NCBI RefSeq assembly: GCF_016907925.1
Contig: NZ_JAFBCZ010000002.1
Span: forward strand, 186,001 to 250,000
Direction of reading: 5' to 3'
DNA from: Herpetosiphon giganteus
GTDB taxonomy: Bacteria > Chloroflexota > Chloroflexia > Chloroflexales > Herpetosiphonaceae
DNA length: 64,000 nt
In this document: positions 43,290 to 52,123 of the stretch, one piece after another
Layout of the letters: every line of letters begins with the position of its first letter
Numbering within the stretch: position 1 is the first letter of the stretch
Position numbers and translations under genes: made by a program
The notes under the pieces: generated by a model
What the model was told of the DNA's origin: nothing
The model's input: only the letters and a program-made list of their open reading frames with translations
The model's database searches: none

Positions 43290-44660
43290 ATGTCAACCTA
43301 TGTGATCGACGGTCAGGAACTGCATATCCGCGATAACCGTCGCAATGCCCCTGTTGCCTTGTTAATTCATGGCTGGTCAAGCTCGTGGTTTACTTGGACA
43401 CCGCTGCTGCAAGCCTTAGGCACGCGCTATTCGTATATGGCGGTCGATTTGCCTGGCTACGGGCGGTCGCCTGCCCCAAAGCACCCAATTACGATTGAAT
43501 GGTATGCTGATTTGATGGCCAAACTGATCGAAGAGGCCAGCGATCGGCCTGTGGTTGTGCTTGGCCACTCGATGGGCGGCCAAATTGCCATGACGCTGGC
43601 GCTACGCCACCCGATGTTGGTCGAACGCTTGATTTTGCTCAATCCTGTGGTCAGTGGCCGCTTATCGACCTTTATCAATCTGTTTGTGGCTCCGCATATT
43701 TTGCTTGAGCGCACCCGCTTGGGCGGTAAAATATTAAGCTACCTCGAAAATACCCCCTTGAGCTATATCAATCAGTTGATGAAGCCAATTTTATTTGCCG
43801 AACGTGCCGCCATTTCGCAACAAGATTACGACAGGATTCGGGCTGATGCTCGTCGGCCTGGCCAAGGAGCCGTGCGCGCTGCCTGTTACGAAGCCATGAA
43901 AATGGGCGATTTGCGCGGCAAACTCAAGCAAATTCAGCCGCCAGCTCAAGTTATTTGGGGCGCTGAAGATAACACCGTCCCCTTGCGTGATGCTGGTGCA
44001 GTCGCCGACGAATGGACGGAAGCCGATTTGCGCTTGATTCCGAATGCTGGCCATTGGCCGCATTTTGAGCAATACGAAACGACCATGCGCTATATTGCTT
44101 CGTTTTTGGGCTTGCCAATTTTGCCCAGCCTGCCCAATGCCCAAGTTCAGCAACAACGCGACCTTGATGTGGGCGAAATTGCTCAATTTCTCTCGAATAC
44201 CGAGTTGGGCCAAGATCTCAGCGAATCGCAACGCATGCGGGTGGCTGGTTTGTGCCATCAACATCATTTTGCGCCCCAAGATATTTTGGCGCTTGAAGAT
44301 TCGAGCGGCGACGAGCTGTTTATTGTGCAAGATGGCCAAGTCGATGTCCTAGTGCGCATCAGCAACGAACTTGGGATTGATGAATCGCGGCGGGTTAATG
44401 TGTTGATGGCAGGCCAAATTGCTGGCGAGATGGCCTTAATTCAAGGCAAAGGTGGTCGCCGTACCGCCGATTTACGCGCTGGCAAATCGGGAGCAACCGT
44501 GCTTTCGATCGATAGCCGCTACCTGTTTGCCTTGTTTGAAGATGATGCCTCGCTTGGTCTGAAGTTGATGCAGAATTTGGCTCGTTCATTGGTGCAGCGG
44601 CTGCGGGTGCAAAATTGGCAATTACAGCTAGCTGAACAACGCGCCGAAGTTCATCGCTGA
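43290..44660 (+). CDS. Alpha/beta hydrolase fused to a cyclic-nucleotide-binding domain
   Basis: 456 residues in two parts. Residues 1-275 form an alpha/beta hydrolase: LLIHGWSSSW oxyanion region, GHSMGGQ with nucleophile Ser94, an acid in WGAEDNTVP, and His in NAGHWPHFE. Residues about 290-445 form a cNMP-binding domain: SSGDELFIVQDGQVDVLVR, AGQIAGEMALIQG and RRTADLRAG correspond to the phosphate-binding cassette (GE-x-AL ... R-x-A). A ligand-controlled esterase or lipase is suggested. GAGGG precedes the ATG. I do not know a characterised protein with this layout. Confidence 0.88.
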   Translation: MSTYVIDGQELHIRDNRRNAPVALLIHGWSSSWFTWTPLLQALGTRYSYMAVDLPGYGRSPAPKHPITIEWYADLMAKLIEEASDRPVVVLGHSMGGQIAMTLALRHPMLVERLILLNPVVSGRLSTFINLFVAPHILLERTRLGGKILSYLENTPLSYINQLMKPILFAERAAISQQDYDRIRADARRPGQGAVRAACYEAMKMGDLRGKLKQIQPPAQVIWGAEDNTVPLRDAGAVADEWTEADLRLIPNAGHWPHFEQYETTMRYIASFLGLPILPSLPNAQVQQQRDLDVGEIAQFLSNTELGQDLSESQRMRVAGLCHQHHFAPQDILALEDSSGDELFIVQDGQVDVLVRISNELGIDESRRVNVLMAGQIAGEMALIQGKGGRRTADLRAGKSGATVLSIDSRYLFALFEDDASLGLKLMQNLARSLVQRLRVQNWQLQLAEQRAEVHR

Positions 44661-44724
44661 TAAACTATTATGTTTTGAACAATTGATTTGACTCAGATAT
44701 GTTTTCATTCGTTTATTGTGATCA

Positions 44725-44788
44725 CCACCCCTCCGCGCCGCCTCAAGGCGGGGAACGCAAGGGGTTTTCATCCCCCTGCACCCCCTAA
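44725..44788 (-). repeat. Two-hairpin repeat, copy 4 (inverted)
   Basis: CCACCCCTCCGCGCCGCCTC, AAGGCGGGGAACGCAAGGGG, then TTTTCATCCCCCTGCACCCCC. The GCAGGGGG arm has become GCAAGGGG, weakening that stem. Confidence 0.7.
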
Positions 44789-44852
44789 AGCACGATTTAT
44801 GGATGTCATAGATCGAACGAGGTATCTGAAACTGTATTTTTCGTCTCGAAAT

Positions 44853-44882
44853 AAACGTCACTGTTTTACCAGTGGCGTTTTT
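44853..44882 (+). terminator. Terminator-like hairpin before the membrane-protein gene
   Basis: AACGTCACTG-TTTTAC-CAGTGGCGTT followed by TTTC. It could end transcription from the hydrolase-cNMP gene 190 bases upstream. Confidence 0.6.
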
Positions 44883-44923
44883 CGTGTACCATTTGGCATG
44901 AACCTCAGATTGCATGGTGCTGT

Positions 44924-46822
44924 ATGAATCGTCAACGAATAATTGGGCTTGCTGGATTGCTTGGGCTAGCGGTGTTGATCTTAATCTTGCCGCAGAGCCG
45001 TTTTTGGTTTGCGGCGCTGGTTTGTACGCTGGCCCCAGGCTACCTGCTAGAACGCTGGCTGGATTTGGAGCTAGCGCCATTGGTGCGTCCAAGTCTCTGG
45101 ATCGGCCTAAGTTTGGCGGTTTGGCCACTGGGCTATGTCTGGTTAACCACGTTTGGTCTAGCCTTCAGCGTTGGCATGATTACCTTTATCGCCTTTGGCT
45201 TAGTTGGTGGAGTCGCTTGGCGGCTATGGCGCGAGGGCGAAGAGCCTTGGGCCTTGCCAGCGCCAGTGCCAATTCTTGGCTTGGCGTTGTTGATTGTGAG
45301 CTTCGCGATTAGCACCAGAATTAGCCATATTCGCAACGTCGCGTTTCCGCCGTGGGTCGATTCAATTCACCATGCCACGATTATGCGGGTGATTGCTGAG
45401 CTTGGCCAAGTGCCCTATTCGTTGCGGCCTTATCTGCCAGTTGATAATTTTGGCTATCACTGGGGTTTTCATTCGACTGCTGCCACAATCTACAATTTGA
45501 GCGGCATGAGCATTCCGCAATTTATGCTGTGGTATGGCCAATTTTTAGGCGTACTGATTGTGATTTCAGTTGGCAGTGCGACGATTGGCCTGACCAAAAG
45601 CCCAATTGCTGGTTTAGCTGCTGCGACCATGACGGGCTTTATCTCGATTATGCCCGCCTATTATCTCAGTTGGGGCCGTTATACCTTGCTTGCTGGGTTG
45701 GCAATGGTTCCGGTGGTTTTGCTATTGGCGTGGGTTGCGATGGATCGCAGCGATCGCAAAGGCCTGATTTTATTGACAATTGCCATTGGTGGGCTGTTGC
45801 CGACCCACTTTGTGGCGGCAGGCTTTGCCTTATTATGGTGTGTCGCGGTCTGGTTGGGGCGCGATGTTTGGTCCGAGCAACGCTGGCGGGTGCTGGGCAA
45901 TCAAGCGGCAGCAGTTGGCATGGCAATTTTGTTGATGTCGCCATGGCTGGCCTTGTTGATTAGCGAAATTCAGCCTGCTGGCAGTGGAACGCCTAAACAA
46001 CTGGTTGGCGGCGGCTACAACACCTACGAAGCTGCTAAAGGTCTGTATTGGACATGGAATAACCTTCAGATCTTCTTAGTAAGTTTGTTGGCGGCTTGGG
46101 TTGGGTTGTTGAAGCAATGGCGTTTGGTATTGATTAACAGCCTTTGGGCGCTGCTGGTGATGCTATTTGCCAATCCAGTCGTGCTTGGTTTGCCCTATCT
46201 CTCATTTTTCAACAACAACATTGTGGCTTTGGCAATCTTTCTGCCGATTAGTTTGTGGTTTGGCTTTGGGGTTGCTTCATTGGACCAAGGCTTGAGCCAA
46301 CATCTTAAAGTGGGCGTGGCCCGAGGTTGGCGCGCGATTCGCACCGCAATCTTGGCAATAACTGTGCTGATTTCGGCTAGCAAAATGCATAACGTGATCA
46401 ACGATGGCACAATTATCGCCAAAGCCGATGATTTAACCGCCCTGAATTGGATTGTGCAGCGCATTCCCAAAAATGCCCGTTTTGCGATCAATACTGAAGG
46501 CTGGCTCTACAATGTGGCGCGCGGCAGCGATGGTGGCTGGTGGATTTTGCCCTATGCTGGTTTGCAGCTGAGCACGCCACCAGTGGTTTATAACCAAGGA
46601 ACCTTTGAGTATATTGATGCAGTTGAGGCTGAAACAGGCTGGTTGCGCAACGCCAGCGATAAAACGCCAAGTGAGCTAGCCCAGTGGATGCGTGAACATG
46701 ACTATGATTATGCCTATGCGACAATTGATGGCAAGATCTTCAATCAAGCCAAATTAGCTAATACGCCGGAATTTGAGTTGGTGTATGAAAATGCGAGTGT
46801 GGCAATTTATCTGCGGAAATAA
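44924..46822 (+). CDS. Large polytopic membrane protein, GT-C glycosyltransferase-like
   Basis: 632 residues with about 12 membrane helices over the first 490, then a soluble domain of about 140 residues at the C-terminus. An extracytoplasmic loop with FPPWVDSIHHATIMRVIAE and FGYHWGFHS is reminiscent of the acidic and aromatic first loop of GT-C enzymes or of DUF-type arabinosyltransferase relatives, but no decisive motif is seen. No clear ribosome-binding site before the ATG. Substrate and pathway unknown. Confidence 0.75.
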   Translation: MNRQRIIGLAGLLGLAVLILILPQSRFWFAALVCTLAPGYLLERWLDLELAPLVRPSLWIGLSLAVWPLGYVWLTTFGLAFSVGMITFIAFGLVGGVAWRLWREGEEPWALPAPVPILGLALLIVSFAISTRISHIRNVAFPPWVDSIHHATIMRVIAELGQVPYSLRPYLPVDNFGYHWGFHSTAATIYNLSGMSIPQFMLWYGQFLGVLIVISVGSATIGLTKSPIAGLAAATMTGFISIMPAYYLSWGRYTLLAGLAMVPVVLLLAWVAMDRSDRKGLILLTIAIGGLLPTHFVAAGFALLWCVAVWLGRDVWSEQRWRVLGNQAAAVGMAILLMSPWLALLISEIQPAGSGTPKQLVGGGYNTYEAAKGLYWTWNNLQIFLVSLLAAWVGLLKQWRLVLINSLWALLVMLFANPVVLGLPYLSFFNNNIVALAIFLPISLWFGFGVASLDQGLSQHLKVGVARGWRAIRTAILAITVLISASKMHNVINDGTIIAKADDLTALNWIVQRIPKNARFAINTEGWLYNVARGSDGGWWILPYAGLQLSTPPVVYNQGTFEYIDAVEAETGWLRNASDKTPSELAQWMREHDYDYAYATIDGKIFNQAKLANTPEFELVYENASVAIYLRK

Positions 46823-46849
46823 GCGAGGCTAAGTGTTGCCTAGCCTCGC
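46823..46849. terminator. Convergent hairpin after the membrane-protein gene
   Basis: GCGAGGCTA-(9)-TAGCCTCGC placed between two convergent stops. On the minus strand it is followed by TTATTT, so it may serve the small coiled-coil gene's opposite neighbour. Confidence 0.5.
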
Positions 46850-46858
46850 TGGGGAAGC

Positions 46859-47146
46859 TTAGGCAGCAGTCGTTGCTGCGTAGGGCAATAAATCGTAGCG
46901 CTCTTGCAAGCGATCGATATACATCATTTGATAGAGCACCGCATCTTCGACATGATCATGGCGTTGGCGCAGATGCTCCAATTCTTGATGTTTGTTTGTA
47001 TCGTGAGTAGCGTCTAATTGTTGTTCCAAATCGACGACAGCATGTTCAAGATCATCGAGTTCCCATACGAGATCTTGCAGTTTGCTGCGCTCATCTTTGA
47101 GTTGACGCAAAAGCTGAGTATGGGCAGCAGGCAATCGCATATGCAT
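46859..47146 (-). CDS. Small coiled-coil protein of unknown function
   Basis: 95 residues, mostly two helical segments rich in Leu, Glu, Asp, His and Arg (LLRQLKDERSKLQDLVWELD and HQELEHLRQRHDHVEDAVLY). ATG 47146 stands 8 bases after GAGGG; a GTG 12 codons upstream would add a basic, hydrophobic stretch. No family recognised. Confidence 0.65.
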   Translation of the reverse strand: MHMRLPAAHTQLLRQLKDERSKLQDLVWELDDLEHAVVDLEQQLDATHDTNKHQELEHLRQRHDHVEDAVLYQMMYIDRLQERYDLLPYAATTAA

Positions 47147-47439
47147 TGGGAAAACCCTCTTGGTAAGTAGAGAAAGTGCCACTAGCTAAAGCTTAGAAAG
47201 TGCAATAGGTTACTTAACAACCTTGCTGCTTCTATCATATCATGTTCCAACAAGAGACTTTGGTATGATTCGGTTAACTCCAAATGGGTAGGCACGTGCT
47301 TATCCAACGGGTGATAGCGGCCTGAAGCTTATTAAACCAAACCCAAGCCGCTTGAATATTGGCCTGGGTTGTTGATAGATGTTCATTTTTTAGCGCTCTA
47401 TGCTTAATCATTGAACTCGAAATGCGTGCATGGCGCTGC

Positions 47440-48174
47440 TTATTTGGCCATTTCGCCTTCGCCAATCCGGCCACCATAGCGGCGTTCGCGATTGCCAAAG
47501 TTGCTCACCGCTTCGCGAAATTGGTCGGGGCCAAAATCGGGCCACAGCAACGGAGTCATGTAATATTCGCTATAGGCTGCTTGCCAAATCAAAAAGTTGC
47601 TTAGGCGTTGTTCGCCGCTGGTGCGCACAATCAAATCGGGGTCGGGAATGCCCGAGGTATACAAGTGACCAGCAATCATCTCGTCGCTAATCTCGTCGGG
47701 ATTGATACCTTTGGCGACAATTTCGCGCACAGCATTGACAATATCAGCGCGTCCGCCATAGTTGAAGGCGACTGAAAGGGTCAAGGCTGTATTTTTAGCA
47801 GTCATGGTAATGGCATTTTGAATTTTTTTGGCCAGCGCTGAATCAACGCCATCGAGCGTGCCAAGTAAGTGCAAGCGCACCCCTTCGGCGTGCAACTCGC
47901 GCAACTCGCGGTCGAGATATTCGGCCATAATCCGCATCAATCCGCGCACTTCCCACGATGGGCGCTTCCAATTTTCGGTTGAAAAAGCATAAATCGTGAG
48001 GTAAGGAATGCCCAAGGCAATCGCCTCGCGCACGATCCGTTTGATATTGCCTGTGCCAGCATGATGCCCTGCCAGACGGGGAAGGCCGCGGCCTTGGGCC
48101 CAACGGCCATTGCCATCCATAATTATTGCCACATGGCGGGGAGCGATAGCAGTTTCAAGTTGTTGTATGGTCAT
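47440..48174 (-). CDS. uppS: Isoprenyl (undecaprenyl) diphosphate synthase
   Basis: 244-residue cis-prenyltransferase that builds the C55 lipid carrier for cell-wall and glycan synthesis. IIMDGNGRWAQGRGLPRLAG holds the catalytic Asp and substrate loop, YAFSTENWKRP the conserved Asn-Trp, and DLIVRTSGEQRLSNFLIWQAA with YSEYY the C-terminal pocket. Length is normal. GAGGTC precedes the ATG. The neighbouring cdsA/dxr genes common elsewhere are absent. Confidence 0.96.
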   Translation of the reverse strand: MTIQQLETAIAPRHVAIIMDGNGRWAQGRGLPRLAGHHAGTGNIKRIVREAIALGIPYLTIYAFSTENWKRPSWEVRGLMRIMAEYLDRELRELHAEGVRLHLLGTLDGVDSALAKKIQNAITMTAKNTALTLSVAFNYGGRADIVNAVREIVAKGINPDEISDEMIAGHLYTSGIPDPDLIVRTSGEQRLSNFLIWQAAYSEYYMTPLLWPDFGPDQFREAVSNFGNRERRYGGRIGEGEMAK

Positions 48175-48316
48175 AGATCTAAAGACCTCATCAATTTAAG
48201 CGTTTGTCTAGCATTCGTTGTAGGGTAACGAATATACTACCATTGTTGCAAGCACTCGCGTGCAATCCATGCGAAACTAGGCTGATCGACTCTTTTTCGC
48301 AAGTGAGGGCATGGCG

Positions 48317-48910
48317 ATGTTACTCAAAGGGCTTATTTTAGGCTTTTCGATTGCCGCACCAGTTGGGCCAATTGGGGTCTTGTGCATTCGACGCAGCTTA
48401 GTTCATGGTCGCTTGGCTGGCTTTTTATCGGGCTTGGGTGCGGCGACCGCCGATGGATTGTATGGTTTGCTGGCGGCGTTTGGCTTGGCGGCAGCGCTTA
48501 ATAACGTCAATCAAGCTTCAGGTTGGTTGGTTGGGCTGCGAATTGTGGGCGGGCTATTTTTAGGCTACTTGGCGATTAAAACTATGCTCAGTCGGCCTGC
48601 AAGAGCTGCGGCAACGGCCCAAGCAGATAATTTGTGGGCGATGTATGCCTCGACGCTCTTTTTGACCCTGACCAATCCCATGACAATTTTATCGTTTGCG
48701 ACGGTGTTTGCAGGCTTGGGGATTACGGCCTACGGCTGGGATAGCGTTTGGTTGGTGGTTGGGGTAACGCTTGGCTCGGCCTTATGGTGGCTGCTGTTGA
48801 GCGGTGGCGTGAGCCTCTTGCGTGAGCGAGTGCAAGGCTACACAATTTGGATCAATCGGATTTCAGGCTTAGTTATTTTGGGCTTTGCGCTGGTGGTGTT
48901 GCTTGGCTGA
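48317..48910 (+). CDS. LysE-family amino-acid exporter
   Basis: 197 residues with six predicted membrane helices. FSIAAPVGPIGVLCIRRSLVHG and FLSGLGAATADGLYGLLAAFG are the LysE/RhtB N-terminal signatures, and FLTLTNPMTILSFATVFAGLG the central one. ATG 48317 lies 7 bases from GAGGG; an ATG at 48311 is too close. Exported substrate unknown. Convergent with pspA across a terminator. Confidence 0.9.
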   Translation: MLLKGLILGFSIAAPVGPIGVLCIRRSLVHGRLAGFLSGLGAATADGLYGLLAAFGLAAALNNVNQASGWLVGLRIVGGLFLGYLAIKTMLSRPARAAATAQADNLWAMYASTLFLTLTNPMTILSFATVFAGLGITAYGWDSVWLVVGVTLGSALWWLLLSGGVSLLRERVQGYTIWINRISGLVILGFALVVLLG

Positions 48911-48924
48911 CGCTTAAATACAAA

Positions 48925-48953
48925 GCGGGTGTTGGTACAAAACCAACACCCGC
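48925..48953. terminator. Bidirectional terminator between lysE-type gene and pspA
   Basis: GCGGGTGTTGGT-ACAAA-ACCAACACCCGC, a 12-pair stem, with AATTT on one side and TTTGTATTT on the other. Confidence 0.8.
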
Positions 48954-48964
48954 AATTTCAAAAA

Positions 48965-49627
48965 CTATTGTTTGCCCATTTTTGCTTTGAGGGCAGCCAA
49001 TTCATCTTCGACAGCGGTATCGCGTTCGAGGTCGGCAAAGCGAGCTTCGAGCGAGCCACCTTCGAGTTTTGACATCGCATCGGCTTGGGCCAAGCGATCA
49101 TCGACCCGTTCTTCCATTTGGGACAATTTATCCATCGCATTGAGGTTGCCCAAACCTTGAACCGTGCGTTGAATCGCTTCTTGAGTTTCGGCGCGATTCT
49201 TCTTGGCGATAATCAATTCTTTCTTGGCTTTGGCTTCTGACAAGCGTGATTCAAGACTGACCAAGGCTTTTTGGAGTTGTTCCACTTGCTCGTCTTGTTG
49301 TTCGTATTGTTGGCGATAGGTATCGGCCATTTTTTGAGCATTGGTTTTGCGGCCTAAGGCAGCTTTTGCCAATTCATCGTCGCTTGCGCGAACCGCAGCT
49401 TCAGCCTTGGATTGCCATTGATCAGCTTCGGTTTGGAATGTCACCATCTTGTTGTGCAATTTGGTTTCATCGGCCATGGCGGATGCAACAGCGGTTTTGG
49501 CTTCGTACAGTTGTTCTTGCAATTGCCGCATGTACTCGTTGACCATTTTTTCAGGGTCTTCGGCCTTATCCAACATCGTATTGAGATTAGCGCTAACCAG
49601 ATCGCGAACTCGACTCAACAACGACAT
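48965..49627 (-). CDS. pspA: PspA/IM30-family membrane-protecting protein
   Basis: 220 residues, almost all helical: an N-terminal amphipathic helix (LLSRVRDLVSANLNTMLDKA) that binds stressed membrane, DPEKMVNEYMRQLQEQLYEA typical of ESCRT-III-like PspA, and long coiled coil. The C-terminal 30 residues include DAMSKLEGGSLEARFADLER. It forms rings or rods on damaged membrane. A perfect AAGGAGG precedes the ATG. No PspF, PspB or PspC genes nearby. Confidence 0.93.
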   Translation of the reverse strand: MSLLSRVRDLVSANLNTMLDKAEDPEKMVNEYMRQLQEQLYEAKTAVASAMADETKLHNKMVTFQTEADQWQSKAEAAVRASDDELAKAALGRKTNAQKMADTYRQQYEQQDEQVEQLQKALVSLESRLSEAKAKKELIIAKKNRAETQEAIQRTVQGLGNLNAMDKLSQMEERVDDRLAQADAMSKLEGGSLEARFADLERDTAVEDELAALKAKMGKQ

Positions 49628-49724
49628 AGGAATTCCTCCTTAGCTAAACACAAAGACTGTGTGAATTTCATTCTAGCACACCGCGCTGGCGGTTCTCAAG
49701 TAGTACGCGCCTTTTTCCAAAAAG

Positions 49725-50435
49725 TTACAAGGGTTTTTTGGATGGTGTGCCAACCGTGCGTGGATAGGTCAATGGGGTCGCAGCTATTTTGTCGACGACG
49801 ACAAGTGAACGGACAGGTTCGGCTGGAATGTTGACATTATAGACCGCCCGTAATTGACCTCCAAGAATGGTTATGGCCTGTTCTGCATCTTGCACTTCAG
49901 GCTCAATTTCAAAGCCTTTTGGTGCAAGCCACATGCCACCGATTTTGCACAAGGGCAAACAGTATTCGGCGAGCGTTGCCAAATTGGCCACCGCGCGGGC
50001 GGTAACAACCTCAAAATGCTCGCGCCAACGCCGTTCGCGGCCAACAACTTCAGCGCGTTCAACTTCAACCAGCACATGGTCAAGCTGCAATTCTTGGGCC
50101 ACATGGCGCAAAAATTCGGCCTTCTTGCCAATTGATTCAATTAATAAGACTTCGGTTTCGGGCCACAAGATTGCCAAGGGAATGCCCGGTAAGCCTGCGC
50201 CAGAGCCAATATCGGCCAAGCTTGCTGGCGCTTGTTGGCAGGTTGTCGCCAGCGAAAATGAATCCAACAGGTGCCGCTTCGTTACTTCGGGCAAGGTCGA
50301 GGGCGCAACCAAATTCATGCGCTCGCTCCATTGGGTCAGTAACGTCACATACTGTTCAAGGCGGTCGATTTGGCTGGCGGAAAGGGTTAGTTCCCACTCA
50401 GCCAAGGTGGTTTGCAGTAGCTCACGATCAATCAT
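49725..50435 (-). CDS. rsmG: 16S rRNA (guanine-527-N7)-methyltransferase RsmG
   Basis: 236-residue SAM-dependent enzyme modifying G527 in the 530 loop of 16S rRNA. LADIGSGAGLPGIPLAI is motif I; VTARAVANLATLAEYCLP and LPLCKIGGMWLAPKG are family hallmarks. The start overlaps the stop of the upstream TPR/zinc-ribbon gene by 4 bases, so the two are coupled. The usual gidA/parA neighbours are absent. Confidence 0.96.
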   Translation of the reverse strand: MIDRELLQTTLAEWELTLSASQIDRLEQYVTLLTQWSERMNLVAPSTLPEVTKRHLLDSFSLATTCQQAPASLADIGSGAGLPGIPLAILWPETEVLLIESIGKKAEFLRHVAQELQLDHVLVEVERAEVVGRERRWREHFEVVTARAVANLATLAEYCLPLCKIGGMWLAPKGFEIEPEVQDAEQAITILGGQLRAVYNVNIPAEPVRSLVVVDKIAATPLTYPRTVGTPSKKPL

Positions 50436-51319
50436 TTTTGTTTTGATAACCTATAGTGCATTTCGGCTTGCTCGTATAAGCCTAGATTATCATAAACCCG
50501 CCCGATTGATGCATGCAGCTGTTGTGGGCGACGGCTGGTTGGTAGTGCTGCCTTCCATTGCTTCACCGCAGCGGCGGGAAAATCGCGGTCGCTATACATT
50601 TGGGCCAGACGTTCGCGATCAAGCTTGCGTTCAGGTGTCAGAAAATTTTCGAAGGAATGACCACATTCGCAAATCCAATTTTCGCGCACATCGAGCACAT
50701 GACCACAATTGGGGCAATCGAAGGTTTGTTCGGTGCCACAATTGCTACATTCGCCAGTGCTTTGGGTTGGCGTGCCACAAAATGCACAGGGGGCTTCGAG
50801 ATTTTGCGGTGGCTTAGGCACATTGCTGGTTGGGCTGTTCGCGACCGCGCTTGGCTCGGGGCTAACTTCAGCGACCATTGGTGCAAAGCCAAAGCCTGGT
50901 AGCGGCTGATCAAGCTCGATTGGCAGGGGTTGAAACATTTCCGCAGGTGGCTCATCGAAACTTGCTGGAGTGCTGATCACCGGAGCTGGCGCTGAAGCGA
51001 TTGGTGCTGGTGCTGGTGGCGGATTTGGCTCGGCTGGTGGCCGGTGTGGCTCGAAGGTCGAAAGAAAATCGGCTGCTTCGCTTTGGGCTAGCTCTTCGAG
51101 GCCGCGGCGAGCAGCAGTATTATCGGGATTGATTGAAAGCACAATTTGCAGACAGTCGCGTTTTTGGGTGCGCGTTTCGACAACGCCGCTGAGCCACAGC
51201 CAAGCGGACTCGTTTTTGGAATCTGTCAGGAGCACTTTTTGCAGATGCTGGCGAGCAAGCTCACGTTGGCCTGCGCGCACAGCAGCGATGCCTTTGGCAA
51301 GTTCATCATCGATTGTCAT
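50432..51319 (-). CDS. TPR and zinc-ribbon protein, paralogue 1
   Basis: 295 residues. The N-terminal 80 residues form TPR-like helices (GIAAVRAGQRELARQHLQKV), then a Pro/Ala-rich linker (about 85-170), a double zinc ribbon (CAFCGTPTQSTGECSNC and FDCPNCGHVLDVRENWICEC, near 178-222), and a C-terminal TPR-like pair ending YEQAEMHYRLSKQK. It is a paralogue of the next gene upstream. Function unknown; domain types suggest protein-protein scaffolding. Coupled to rsmG by ATGA. Confidence 0.8.
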   Translation of the reverse strand: MTIDDELAKGIAAVRAGQRELARQHLQKVLLTDSKNESAWLWLSGVVETRTQKRDCLQIVLSINPDNTAARRGLEELAQSEAADFLSTFEPHRPPAEPNPPPAPAPIASAPAPVISTPASFDEPPAEMFQPLPIELDQPLPGFGFAPMVAEVSPEPSAVANSPTSNVPKPPQNLEAPCAFCGTPTQSTGECSNCGTEQTFDCPNCGHVLDVRENWICECGHSFENFLTPERKLDRERLAQMYSDRDFPAAAVKQWKAALPTSRRPQQLHASIGRVYDNLGLYEQAEMHYRLSKQK

Positions 51320-51420
51320 AACGGTAATCCATCGCTAAAAAGACATTCATTGGCTATTTTTAAGGATACACCGATTGTGACATAGATTTGGCTTGATGCA
51401 AGTAAAGATTGGCTAAGGAA

Positions 51421-52101
51421 TTAGGATTGGGCCACTTGGCGATGAAATTCGGCCTCTTGGTTGCGGCCAATCTTGTCGTAGGCTTGGGCCAATTTTCGGT
51501 GCAACATCACCACATGCGAGCCATCTTTGAGCGCGCGATCCCATTGGCGGGCGGCTGGCTCCCAGCGTTCCATCAAGGCATAGCGTTGGCCTAAGCCTTC
51601 GTGATCGATGCCATCGGGAAAGAAAATGTAGTGGCGTAAACCCTCGCCGCATGGGCAGCGGGTGGTTTCCCATAAGTTAATTGTACTATCACATGAGGGG
51701 CAGGTGAGAATCGTATTTTCGCCACAGACTTGGCAATCGAGCTTGCTACTATCAGTATCAGAATGACAGAATGGGCATTGAATCAATCTGCCATTACTGC
51801 TAGCAGCCATTGAGATGGGAGGAGTTGGCTCTGGCATGGGCGCAGGTTTGGTTTGCACTTCGAGGGCTGCGATGCCGCGTTGGGCTGCTTCGTTGCTGGG
51901 ATTGATCAACAAAACCCGCACGAGGCAATCGCGGCGTTGCTCTGGCGTATCAACAATTGCGCTCATCCAGAGCCACGCTAGTTCGTTTCGTGCATTGAGT
52001 GCTATCACTTGGGTCAGAAAATCACGGGCTGTTGCGCGTTGGCCTGCTTTGGCGGCAGTAATCCCTTCAGCCAATAAATGCGTTTCATGCACGGACGACA
52101 T
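51421..52101 (-). CDS. TPR and zinc-ribbon protein, paralogue 2
   Basis: 226 residues with the same plan as paralogue 1: TPR-like start (GITAAKAGQRATARDFLTQV, ALNARNELAWLWMSAIVDTP), short Pro-rich linker, double zinc ribbon (CPFCHSDTDSSKLDCQVC and LTCPSCDSTINLWETTRCPC), and C-terminal TPR-like helices ending NQEAEFHRQVAQS. The linker is much shorter than in paralogue 1. Start ATG 52101 after AAGGAG; 24 residues upstream are discounted. Lies between lipA and paralogue 1 on the same strand. Confidence 0.8.
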   Translation of the reverse strand: MSSVHETHLLAEGITAAKAGQRATARDFLTQVIALNARNELAWLWMSAIVDTPEQRRDCLVRVLLINPSNEAAQRGIAALEVQTKPAPMPEPTPPISMAASSNGRLIQCPFCHSDTDSSKLDCQVCGENTILTCPSCDSTINLWETTRCPCGEGLRHYIFFPDGIDHEGLGQRYALMERWEPAARQWDRALKDGSHVVMLHRKLAQAYDKIGRNQEAEFHRQVAQS

Positions 52102-52123
52102 AGGAACTCCTTCTATCGATAAT

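Noticed and set aside
44628-45128. 166-residue minus-strand frame across the gap before the membrane-protein gene
   Set aside because: It spans a two-hairpin repeat and overlaps both neighbouring genes; no start signal or motif.
49867-50817. 316-residue open frame antisense to rsmG and the TPR/zinc-ribbon gene
   Set aside because: Both minus-strand genes have clear families or paralogues; this frame has no motif.
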